Positions 1 through 9,732 of a stretch of DNA of 64,000 bases are shown here, in pieces. The DNA is taken from NCBI RefSeq assembly GCF_016808335.1, contig NC_053140.1:31302586-31366585 (forward strand), in the 5' to 3' direction. The first letter of the stretch is position 1. Every line of letters begins with the position of its first letter. The position numbers and the translations under genes were made by a program. The notes under the pieces were generated by a model. The model searched no databases. It was not told where the DNA came from and saw only the letters and a program-made list of their open reading frames with translations. The DNA is from Panicum virgatum. Lineage: Eukaryota; Streptophyta; Magnoliopsida; Poales; Poaceae.

Positions 1-78
1 CTCCACTTTCACCATCACCCAGTACTTGTTAGTTGATAGGGATAATACCTTGGTGTTGTCTTTTGCTGTCTTCTAACC

Positions 79-1461
79 ATGACAGGGTCAGGTAAAGGAG
101 GGGAGTCCCCTACGGACTTCAATGAATGTGTCTCCAAAGATGAACTTAAGAAACTTGTTGATGACCAGCGCACCTACATCGACGGGAAGTTCAATGAGAT
201 GATGTGCAGTATCAATGGAGTGGTCACACATCTTGAGCATATTGAACAACATCCCCCTCAACAGCGACACCGACGCCACCCTCCTGATAGTGATGAGGAC
301 GAGGATGAGGATGCCGTCCTTGATGATGAGGAGGATCGTGATGCGTACCGTCTTCGGCTCAATCGTCAAGGTATGGGAGGTAATCATAATCGTGGTAACA
401 ATGATTCTTTTGCTAAGACTAAATTTACCATGATTCCTTTTTTTGGTACTGCTGATTCTGAGACTTATTTAGATTGGGAACTCGCTGTTGAACAAAAGTT
501 TAATTCTCATTTGGTTCCTGCTGAGCATAGAGTTAGACTTGCTATTAGTGAATTTACTAGCTTTGCTTTGTTTTGGTGGAATGATCTTTGCAATGCTGGT
601 AATGCTGCTGCTGTGCCTCAAACTTGGCCTATTTTGAAACAGTGCATGAAGTCTTGTTTTGTTCCTCCTTATTACCAGCGCGATCTACGTTTAAAATTGC
701 AAAATTTAAAACAAGGTGATAAAGGAGTAGAGGAATATTATCAGGAATTGCTTATTGGTCTAGCACGTTGTGGTATTCGTGAGGATGATGATGATACTAG
801 TGCTTGGTTCTTTGGTGGTTTAAATCGTGATATACAGGATATTCTTGATTACAAAGACTGGACTCGTTTTTCCCAATTGTACCATCTTGCTCTTATGGCA
901 GAACGAGAAATACAGGGACGCCGCATTGTCCAATATTCTTTCAGGTCCAACACTGGGAGATCGTTTCAGCAGCATTCCGACATTGAGAAGCCCAAGGCGC
1001 CTATTGCTAAGCCACCAGCAACACCACCAGCTCCTGCGCCAGCTTCTAAGGTAAGCAATGTGTCTACTGTGCAGGCCCAACAACACAAGAAGCATGCTAT
1101 GCTTGAAAGGGGGTCTTCGAGTAGATCATCTACAAACATCGTGTGCCACCGTTGCAAGGAAATGGGACATGTCATGAAGGATTGTCCAAGTACTCGAGCT
1201 TTCATCGTTGCACCTAATGGTAATGGATATGTAAGTGCTAGCGATGTTGAGGATGAATTGGTTCTTGCAGCTAACTTTGTTGCAGATTCGGATGACGAGG
1301 GTGAGGCAATTGATTCTGCGGCTGCGACAAAGGACCTTCCTAGTCTTTTTGTGCAGCGTGTACTGACTTCTAAAGCGGAACATGAGGATGAGGAGAAAAT
1401 CCAACGCAAGAATTTGTTCCACATGTTTCTCCAAGGATTGCCGTGTTCTCACCATAATTGA
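79..1461 (+). CDS. Gag polyprotein of a gypsy element
   Basis: This is a 460-codon frame opening with MTGSGKGGESPTDFNE. An acidic run (about residues 70-87) is followed by a retrotransposon gag domain (about residues 115-285) with the pattern FFGTADSETYLDWELAVEQKF and a basic ending. A single CCHC zinc knuckle (CHRCKEMGHVMKDC) lies at about residues 356-369. In this family Gag assembles the cytoplasmic particle that packages element RNA. The frame ends at a stop just where the protease motif begins in the +1 frame, so a frameshift at about 1437-1445 separates gag from protease. It is a transposon gene, not a host gene. Confidence 0.85.
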   Translation: MTGSGKGGESPTDFNECVSKDELKKLVDDQRTYIDGKFNEMMCSINGVVTHLEHIEQHPPQQRHRRHPPDSDEDEDEDAVLDDEEDRDAYRLRLNRQGMGGNHNRGNNDSFAKTKFTMIPFFGTADSETYLDWELAVEQKFNSHLVPAEHRVRLAISEFTSFALFWWNDLCNAGNAAAVPQTWPILKQCMKSCFVPPYYQRDLRLKLQNLKQGDKGVEEYYQELLIGLARCGIREDDDDTSAWFFGGLNRDIQDILDYKDWTRFSQLYHLALMAEREIQGRRIVQYSFRSNTGRSFQQHSDIEKPKAPIAKPPATPPAPAPASKVSNVSTVQAQQHKKHAMLERGSSSRSSTNIVCHRCKEMGHVMKDCPSTRAFIVAPNGNGYVSASDVEDELVLAANFVADSDDEGEAIDSAAATKDLPSLFVQRVLTSKAEHEDEEKIQRKNLFHMFLQGLPCSHHN

Positions 1462-2035
1462 TAGCGGGAGTTGCAGCAACTTGGAGAGTTCAGATTTGAT
1501 CAAGAGGTTTGGTTTGCCCACTCGTTCTATTCCTCAACCTTACTACCTTGAATGGTTCAACACTAGTGGTAATACTAAGGTAACTAAATCAGCACGCATA
1601 CACTTTTCAGTTGATTTTTATCATGACTATGCTGATTTTGATGTTGTACCTATGCAATCAACTTCATTGTTGTTAGGACGACCATGGAAATTTGATAATG
1701 ATGTTGCACACCATGGTAGAACTAATACATACACTTTTATGCATAAGAATAAAAAGATTACTTTGTTTCCTTTATCCCCAGCTGATATTAGGAAACATTT
1801 TAATGAGTTTGCTGCAAATGATAAGAAAACACCTCCTAGTAATGACTCTTGTGATGCTCAAACTAATGGAATTAAATTGAAGAATGGTATTTATATTGCT
1901 ACTACATCTTCTGCTGCTGCGTTATGTGATAACCGTGATGCACCTTGTTATACAATGCTTTGTCGGAATATGTGTTTTATTAACAATGATCATATGCCAC
2001 ATATTTTGCATCCTGTTGTCACTAACCTTTTGTAG
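1439..2035 (+). pseudogene. Aspartic protease segment of the gypsy element (frameshifted from gag)
   Basis: In the +2 frame after the gag stop, the translation has the active-site signature IIDSGSCSN and then a flap/core segment ending LLLGRPW, the usual conserved patch of retroelement aspartic proteases. The family's role is cleavage of the Gag-Pol polyprotein. The frame has no start of its own. It depends on read-through from gag, but the two are out of phase, so I treat it as broken. No RT follows: within 60 bases the sequence reaches the purine tract and LTR. Confidence 0.75.
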
Positions 2036-2088
2036 GAATTTGATGCTGGGATGGAGTCGAGGACGACTCCAATTCAAGAAGGGGAGGA

Positions 2089-2894
2089 TGATGAGGACAT
2101 CGCCACGCTGGACATGCACGAACCAGCCTCATCTCCAAGTTACAAGTCGACTCCAACTCGGTTTTCACGTTCATCTCGGATTCAGCCAACACCCCTGCAC
2201 GGTTTCGGCGATATCTCCCTCATACAGAGTCAAAATGAGGTGATCTTGGATGCGTTGGAACCGTGACGATGAGACGCTTCTTTTGGTTCTGGTTCTAGCT
2301 CCAGAAGCCTCGTGGATCATTCTGTGTGACCATGGGAAGGTGCTACGACACCTATTTTGGGCCTTTTTCAGGCTTTGTATTGTGACGGGCCTTAAGCCCA
2401 AGTTGTGGGTGCCCCCCTGGTCACCCCCAACCCTAGGACGCCCCCTTCTCCTTTAAAATCAGTAGACGCCACCATTTATACTTGGGTTTTGTTTAGTTCT
2501 TGTGTTTTCCTTCGAGAAACTGAGATTGATTCGTTGTAACTGTGGCGACAAGTTCTTTTACAGTGATCCAGGGCCCCCGTTCTTGATCTCCTCCACTGTG
2601 TTGATTAGTCCTTTGGAATCAAGTTCTCGAACCCCTCTTTGATTCGCTTCATTCATATTTGCAATATCAAATTGCGTGTTTACATCTTCTTGCTTGTGTT
2701 CTTCAATTCACTTGTAGGAAAAGCTTTCTCGGCGAGGTCAATCAAGTTGTGCTTGGTTGATAGCCAACGGAGCAGTGGTGTAACGATTGCTTGACTTCGA
2801 ATCGTGCTGATTAGAAGCCGGATCGCCAATGTCACACACTCCACCAATCGAATTTACCTCTACCTCTCGGAAGATCGGGCCTAGTCCTTCATCA
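2089..2894 (+). repeat. 3' LTR of the gag-protease element
   Basis: The proposed LTR begins TGATGAGGACATC directly after the purine tract AAGAAGGGGAGGA and ends CCTTCATCA, about 806 bases, with TG...CA termini. The 5' LTR is outside the window, so the left edge is inferred from the purine tract alone. A TTTAAAA-type TATA sequence lies near 2451. Confidence 0.6.
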
Positions 2895-5523
2895 GGTATG
2901 TCCCATGCCACGGTCCAGTCAGGTAATTTGCTTACCGATTACCATATTCTCAGCATGTGGTTAGTACATTCAAACGCTTAACAAAGCTACCACACACTAC
3001 GGCCTTAGTACATTTTCACTAAACCGACGAGGTCTCAACCACAAATATCATCCCATGACCCCGTCCGTAAACCTTATGATTGCAGTATGTGATAAACCAG
3101 TCAGATCCTATAATCTCGCGAGAGGCAGGAAACCACTCGACTTTTACCGGTCCTAATTAGTAGAGCATCTAGTCGAGCTTAACCTCTTGTATTCAAAACA
3201 TGGGTACCTAGGATCATGCATCTATGGTTTCAATCAACTCCTAAAAACTTAAATGCATAGATAAATAAATTACAACATAGATTTCATAGAATGAAAATAA
3301 TAGGAATTAGATGCACCGGGGCTTGCCTTCCTAGGCAAAAATTAGCCTTGGGCTCTTCCGAACATTGGTCCGGGTCTTCAGCAACTTAGTTAGATTAGCT
3401 TGAGCTTCATGTAGTTCGTTCTCGGACTCCGACACCAAATTGTTCGTTCCGTCGACGAGAGTCGTAGCTGTCTATATGAATGCAAAATGTTCATGTCATA
3501 ACATGGTACAAAATTATATTTCTTTCCTTTACGATAAAGTTGTAGCACAAGTTTTATTATAAAGTTTTCTAATTACATTTTCTTGGGCAATCATTTATAG
3601 AGTAATAGTTGACTTAAATTCATTAAAACAAGTGTGGGTTGTTCATGTTTACCTTTTGTAATTTTTATATAGGAACTTAGTTTATTTACTATCATTACAT
3701 AGGAAGGGTTTATGGTGTTGAATTTTTATGCAGATAACAAAACTAAATAACAAGATTGCTATAAGAATTCCAGCCAGTTTTATTTAGCAGATTAAACATG
3801 GAAAATACGAAAACCAGCTACTGCTATAAACAAAGATTTATTTATACAGAACTAACTAGGATAGTACTGGTGCTCAAAATTTTACACAGTGTTCCAGATA
3901 TGTTAGCTAGCATACTGAAAAAAATTCAGCAAGTTTTATTGACCAGATTAATCATGAAAAATAAAAACAATTAGACACTACTAGAAGCAAAACCTATTTA
4001 TACAGAACAAAGTATACACGTTCTGGTGTTCAAACTTTTACTGAGTATTTCTAATATGGTGTAAAGAATGCTGTGAATTTTCCATAATTTTCTAGGTAAC
4101 TAAACTATTTATCATGAATTAGTGTTATTATTCATGTATTAAACCAAAAACTAGTGAAACATATAGTTACAATGGGTTTCTGGTCATGAAACTTTTATAT
4201 GATACTCTACTCAGTGATGTAAGCCTACCATCCAAAAATCATCCTTAGTTCATGAACACAAAATGAGATACATTTATGTGTTATTTAATCTAATCTTTAT
4301 CCTAGATTAAAATGTAAGCAAAATCTGAGTATGTGTACGTAACAAAAATTGTGGAGTTTGTTGCAAGGATTCCAGATCAGTTGAGTTTGCAGTTTTATGA
4401 TTTTTTTTCTACAAATTGTTATGATTTTTCAAAGTTTACAGCTAAGTGTTCATGTAACTTTTGTCGTTTACCCACTAGAATCAAGTTTTCTAATTACAAA
4501 TAGGTCCCTGGTGGAAACCAGAGGAGGGGAACAGCACTGGCCAGCCGGAATTCTGGCGAGGAGCTCGCCGGCGGCGAGGGCCAAGTAGGAGAGGAGCAAG
4601 GGGAGGCCGAGGGCTACCTGTTTTATGTTTTGGGTTGGGGCTGGGGTTGTCGGAGGAGGCGTTTCCATGGGCAACGGCGGCCGGCGACGGTGCTGTGCTG
4701 CTGCGGCGGCGTTCCTGCACGGTAGGCAGGGAGCGGCTGGGTCAAGCAGCTTCAGGAGGTCGAGGGTGAGGTGGCATGGGGCTCTGTTTGGATTGGGGGT
4801 GGCCGGAAGTTGGAGCTCCGCATGAGCAGCATTCTCGGCGGCAATGGCTATGGTGGTGGCTCTGTTGTGGATGCGCGTGCGAGGTAGGGGCCGAATCGGC
4901 ATTTATAGGCCAAAGGTGAAGGGGAGAATGAGCTGGGCACACCCGAGCTGGGGAGGGCACGGCCGAGGACAGCCAGGCGCGGCAACGGCCATGAGCCGCA
5001 TGTCGAGCAGAGGAGGGATCAGGGAGTGTGGCGTGCGTGCGTGCTGCCAGGAGAGTGGGTTTGGGGGGAAAAACCGGGGGCGCCGAGGTGGTTTGGATGG
5101 GGAGGGGCTCGGCGCTGGCCAGGTGGCGCCGGCGTCGGCGTACGGCGCTGCCGTAGGCCGAGCGCAAGGAGGAGGGGAGGAGAGAGATGAGGTCGAGGGC
5201 AGTCATGTAAATAGAGTAAAGTTCAGAGCTTAAACTGTAAACTAAAGTTTTCTGTTTCTTCCTGGCCTCCAATGAAGAACTTTTTAATACCAAAATTGTT
5301 CAAAACTTCAAGATCTAAAATTTTTGTTTCAGGCACATTTTCATTTGAACAATTGTTTGAAAGTTATAAATTTACTTGTAAGTGTACACACATATGCACA
5401 TACATATATACAATTCCTTGCAAAAATGAATTTTGATGTTTTTATTAAATTCTTCTTGATACTTTATGCTTAACATTGGTTGATAATCTATGTTTAGTCA
5501 AATTAAAAACTTGGGCTGTCACA
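2895..5523 (-). repeat. Long LTR-type repeat, copy 1 (truncated at its left by the window edge and insertion)
   Basis: It aligns segment by segment with 10780-13832 and 57060-58564. Shared landmarks are 'CCGATTACCATAT...ATGTGGTTAGTA', 'ACCTTATGATTGCAG', 'ATCATGCA...GTTTCA.TCAACTCCT' and 'GGGCTTGCCTTCC', then a GC-rich block, a TATA box read on the minus strand (4902-4908), and an end in TGTCACA. The minus-strand TATA position is conserved in all three copies, so the repeat is transcribed leftward. The right flank GAACC (5524-5528) would be its target duplication; the left one is out of the window. The open frames in its GC-rich block (4470-5290) have no recognisable domain and are not called as genes. 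Confidence 0.7.
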
Positions 5524-6194
5524 GAACCCATCGGCTGAGTAGCCGATGGATCAAACTGAGGAACCATCGGCTGAGAAACTGATGCATTAAACTGTGCATT
5601 GGATTGTGAAGTAAAGAAATCCGGTGGCATACCATATCCAGTAGCCGGATTCCACCGTTTTGGATATCCAGACGCAGACCCTCCCTGCACGACTATAGGA
5701 GCAGGCTTGGGAGTTGGAAAGATAGGAGTTGTTGGAGCTATCGATGTTGCAGTAGTCGCTTGCTTTGATGCTTGACTGTTACTAGCTTCTGGTTGGCTAT
5801 TTTGAGCTGACAAAGCTGCTGCCATAGACACTTCTAAAGGAACATAGTAACAAGGACCCATGCAGCCTAAGAACGTACCCTCCGCGAAGGTTTTGACTAC
5901 TGCATTGTGCACCGTGTTACCCATGACTGTTACGCTCTTGATGAATGCTTGTGCCACAGCTTGAGACACCGCATCTATCATCTTGTTGTCACGCTGTGCC
6001 TCTGTCAATGGCTAGAAGGATGGAAAATCAAACTTCTTGATCACATCACCAGACCTAGTCACACTGTCTGACTTGAGGCATTCACGCTTGTATTTTTCAA
6101 CAGCTTCAAGATACTCCTTCTGTTGATCTTCCTTGAGCTTGTCCTCCTCAATGGGGACATAGTTGGCGTCGTCTACTTCACTGATTATTGTCAT
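5524..6194 (-). pseudogene. Gag-like fragment of the minus-strand gypsy element
   Basis: The translation starts MTIISEVDDANYVP at 6194, is interrupted by an in-frame TAG at 6012-6014, and continues in the same frame with a Pro/Ser/Gln-rich stretch as far as the repeat boundary at 5523. I recognise the spaced N-terminal layout of grass gypsy polyproteins, but no zinc knuckle or enzyme motif remains. It is a decayed and truncated copy, with no evidence of a host function. Confidence 0.6.
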
Positions 6195-6230
6195 GTTGAA
6201 GCTTCTGGTCCCACCAGGCGTGCCAAAAGA

Positions 6231-8905
6231 TGTGTTGACGCAAAAATCAACACACTGGAATCCGAGGGCAAGTGTTCGCCAAGCTCCGGAAAGTCAACCA
6301 AGCGTGCCAGTCAATTTGACCTATAATTGACAAGGGATAAAACAAAGTCAAATTCGAGAGTGTATCGGCTGCGATTCCGAATGTCTCTCACACAGGCGTA
6401 TCGGCAGGTTCTGCCGATAGGGAAAATGACAAAAGAATATTAAATGCGGGTGCGTAATAAACGAGCGCGTCGACTAGTTCAGCCGATACAGAAAACGACA
6501 AAATCGGCTTAGAACAACCGATTGCACGTGTGTAACTATTGGAGCCTACCAACGTCACCATCAGGAAAGCAGCAATGACACCCGCAGACGCCAATTTTGG
6601 GGTGGCAGTATTTCCTAAACCACGAATAAATCCGCAAGCGCACGGAATACTACTGTAGCATTTTACCCGGGAGTATACCGCAGTGTCATTTATATTTCCG
6701 CAGGGAAGGAGGTGAGTGAAGGGATACAGACTAGTTGATGAACTTTATCTAGATTGGATATTCTCAAGCATAAACAGGGGTAAGATATATAACGTGGTAG
6801 GAGGTAGTGTGACACATACACAAACTACCCTCTGGATAAATAAATAAAAGAAAAGATAAGATAAAAGATGCTCTAGGCCGGGAGCAAGGAAGAAGTTAGA
6901 GCTCGAGTCAACTGTGCTAGGCTAGCTATATCTATACTATCTTATTGGTTAGATCATCAGAGATTAAACTACACAACAGGGAGACCGCTATCGAAGCAAC
7001 GGGAGGAGCCCGTACACCCCGGCGGCTTTATATACCTCCTGCCCCCCCATACCGAACGTGGAGGATTACTCAGGCTCGGACAGGACTGTCACCACCTGCC
7101 GGCTACCTCTACAAACCGTGGGTATAGTTGACATCCAGCAACTCTTAGCTAATCTAGACACCATGTCTACACTAGTAAGCGATACTCTAGTGTCCTGCGC
7201 GGAGATCCCACCCTTCGGATGGACAGACATCACACTAGAGCAAGCATACGAATACTGGAGCAGTTGATAGAGTTCTAAGCACGATATGTTAACCATCTCA
7301 AGCACAGGGTGATCATGCAATGCAAGCATTGAACAATAACGCAACCATATCAAGAAGCATATATCTGATAACTCAGAACATACTTCGAGCAGATATCGGT
7401 AACCATAGTCTAATTCTATTACAAACAACTTAATATTACAAGAGAGAGCTAAAGATGAACCCATACCAGAACTCTCGAGCAACTCCGGCGACTCGAAGAC
7501 TCCTAGACTTCTCCTAAACTCCACTAAGCCTAAAGACTATGCAACATGAGCAAGAGAGGAGAGGTAAGCGGGGTGTGTGTGTGTCCTATTCTCCACCCCC
7601 CCCCCCTTGTATTTATAGCAGGGAGCCACGGGGTGAAACTCTCCAAACCGACCTAAGGGACCAACCAGAAGACGACATGTGGCTTGGCTAAGGCGGTGGG
7701 GCCCACGGGCCAGGTCGGCCGGCCTGCTAGTGGCGCCAACCGCCCCCATCTTCTTCTAGCAGGCTATCCTAAGCCTCCTTGTCTAGTCCACGTTGGTTTT
7801 GGCCTGTCTTGGCTTGTCTAAACTGGGTTCTTGCATCACTTTTGGTCCATCTGAGCCTGAATTGGCACTCTAATAATTTATGTGATTTTATGTTGGGCCA
7901 AAGTGTGCTTGTAACCTGCATATTAGCTCAAAAACACAACTTGCATTTTCTAGAAGGTAAAGTGTGGTTTAGGGACATTATTGAATAAAGATGCGTGTAA
8001 GAACTGCAAACTCTCATGATTTTCTGATCAAGTTGATGCCAGGAAATGATCGTTAGTGAGCGTCAACAGTAACCAGATTTAAGCTACAAATGTGTAACTT
8101 AGATGATGTAGCTTAAAACAGATCTAAACTGGCTTTTATAATAATAAGATGTTACTGCAAATTCTAAAGCCGATCTAATATGTTTCTGAGCAAATAAATG
8201 TGATAATGGCCAAAAACATAGGAAAAACCTACAAATCTAGCCGATATCGGTAAATTGTGAATAAATCTAGATGAGAAAATAGCGATACGCCCGAGATCAA
8301 AGCCTAGATAAACTTGATAACTTTTCAATAGATTTGAATGAAGCTACAGCGTACGCCCGGTAGCTAAAACTCAAATATACTCGGTAAAACGAAAACTCAC
8401 CAGCAAATCAAGTCGCTCGAATGTGAGATGTCCTTTATCAACTTGAAAGAACTCGCCGAAAAAGAAAAGTGGCGAAGTCGCCGAAAAGTAAAGTGCAAAG
8501 AAATTGTAAAAGGTTGTTGTATTGGATGTGTATCAAATTTTTTCTGGTCCCGTACAACTGATATGTATAGTCTACGCTAACAAGTCCTAGCCGATTACGA
8601 CAAATATATTACTTGACCTAAAAGATAAACACTTTCTAATTTAAAATATACTAAAATATTACAACCGAATCGCCAGAATCCTTGTAAAGCTCGGGCTTCC
8701 TTCCCTTTTCCAGACTCATCGGCAACTCTCATCGGCAGATCACCAAAACATACGGATCATCATCTTCATGGAATATTCTTCTAGCCCATCGGCTGCGACT
8801 TCATCGGCCGACCCTGACCCTGTACATGTTTTGGTTTCTTCCAAATCGGCAACCTTTCCTTCACGAAATCACCTTCTTTGACACGTGTCAAAAATGGTGT
8901 CAACA
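6231..8905 (-). repeat. 5' LTR of the minus-strand gypsy element, split by a solo LTR
   Basis: On the minus strand the LTR begins TGTTGACACCATTTTTGACA (at 8905) and ends ...TTGCGTCAACACA (at about 6231-6233), right before the primer-binding site. Removing the inserted repeat at 6537-8068 and one GTAAC leaves an LTR of about 1.1 kb. The ends form a TGTTGAC...GTCAACA inverted pair. Confidence 0.75.
6537..8068 (-). repeat. Solo LTR (family of the 22153-38374 element) with 5-bp TSD
   Basis: This 1,532-base block matches 36835-38374 along its length. It is bounded by TATTGGAGCCTACC (TGTTGG in the other copies, so one end base is mutated) and ...GAGCGTCAACA. A perfect 5-base target duplication GTAAC flanks it at 6532-6536 and 8069-8073. 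Orientation is minus, judged from the 5' LTR of the same family at 36835, and a TATA box (CTATAAATA on the minus strand, 7611-7619) agrees. No internal sequence remains, so this is a solo LTR left by LTR-LTR recombination. Confidence 0.9.
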
Positions 8906-9501
8906 ACTAGATAAGTGTTGATGGATGTCAACCTTTCCCACAGTTTGTAGAGGTAGTCGGCAGGTGGTGATAGCCTTGTTCGAGCCCTAGTAATCCTCCA
9001 CATTCGGATTAGGGGGTAGGAGGTGCATAAAGCCGTCTGGGTGCACGGGCTCCTCCCGTCATTTAGATAGCGGTCTCCCGGTTGTGTAGTTTAATCTCTG
9101 ACAATCTAACCATAAGATAATATAGATATAGCTAGCCTAGCACTTTTGACTCGAGCTCTAGCTTCTGCCTTTCTCCCTGCCTATAGCATTTTTCTTATTT
9201 ATTTATCTTGAAGGTAGTTTGTGTGTGTGTCACACTACCTCCTACTATGTTATCTATCTTACCTCTGTTTATGCAAATGAATATCCAATCTAGATTAAGT
9301 TCATTAACTAGCCTATGTATCTTCATTCACCGCCTTTTCTGCGAAAATATAAATGACACCCGGTATACTCCCGGGTAAAATACTACAACAGTATTCTGTG
9401 CGCTTGCGAATTTATTCGTGGTTCATGAAATACCTTCCACCCCATTGGCGTCTGCGGGGGTCATCGCTAACTCTCAGTGGTGATGTTGGTAGGCGTCAAC
9501 A
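8906..9501 (+). repeat. Truncated LTR of the same family in inverted orientation
   Basis: The reverse complement of this block matches about 6537-7150. It carries the shared 'GGTTTGTAGAGGTAG.CGGCAGGTGGTGA', 'GATTAAACTACACAAC', 'TACCCGGGAGTATACCG' and 'GCCTACCAAC' landmarks. It ends TGTTGGTAGGCGTCAACA at 9501. The other half is missing, and its broken edge abuts the end of the neighbouring LTR at 8905. No target duplication was found. Confidence 0.8.
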
Positions 9502-9732
9502 GCCAGCGCGGAAGCAGGTCAGCGCCGTGGAGGCGTGGTGGAGGCGGCGCTGCGGCAGGCTGGCAGCGGCGCTGCGGAGGTGGGTCGGCGGCAAGGTGGA
9601 GGTAGCGCTGCGGCGGGCCGACGCGGCGGCACCGTGGAGGCGGGGGGTGGAGCACCTCCTACCCTGTGTCTATGTGCTGTGTGTGTGTGCTGCGTTTTGT
9701 GAGGCAGCCGACCACTTTGCCGAGTGCTTGAG
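9502..9732. other. GC-rich gap with a CACTA-like subterminal motif
   Basis: The first ~150 bases are GGCGGC/GGAGG-rich and code for nothing recognisable. It ends 'CTTTGCCGAGTGCTTGAG', which resembles the 'TTTGCCGAGTG' repeats of grass CACTA elements. The last five bases (TTGAG) are the target duplication of the solo LTR that follows. Further 'CACTCGGTAAAGC' and 'CTCGAGTGTCGG' words at 14000-14040 suggest that the LTR split a CACTA-type remnant. Confidence 0.45.

Larger units (their letters stand above)
1..2894 (+). mobile_element. Ty3/gypsy-type gag-protease retrotransposon remnant, 3' part, pol deleted
   Basis: The left part of this element lies outside the window. What is seen is a gag frame with a CCHC knuckle, an aspartic-protease segment, a purine-rich tract (about 2076-2088), and a 3' LTR ending in CA at 2894. 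Reverse transcriptase, RNase H and integrase are absent: the protease frame runs straight into the purine tract and LTR, so the copy is internally deleted or a non-autonomous derivative. It seems inserted in the long LTR repeat that resumes at 2895, where the sequence GGTAT would be its right target duplication. The left duplication is outside the window and cannot be checked. Confidence 0.8.
5524..8905 (-). mobile_element. Minus-strand gypsy element: 5' LTR plus start of gag
   Basis: Read on the minus strand, an LTR (8905 to about 6231) is followed within a few bases by a primer-binding-site-like sequence (TTTGGCACGCCTGGTGGGACC on the complement of 6206-6227), then by a gag-like frame that runs into copy 1 of the long LTR repeat. 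The rest of the element lies left of the window or was displaced by that insertion. Many 'CCGAT/ATCGG' words in this LTR and gag are shared with the Tat-type element at 23303-33799, suggesting a related family. Confidence 0.75.

Noticed and set aside
4742..5293. 183-codon minus-strand frame
   Set aside because: Same GC-rich LTR block in copy 1. The translation does not match the frame in copy 2, so there is no sign of selection.
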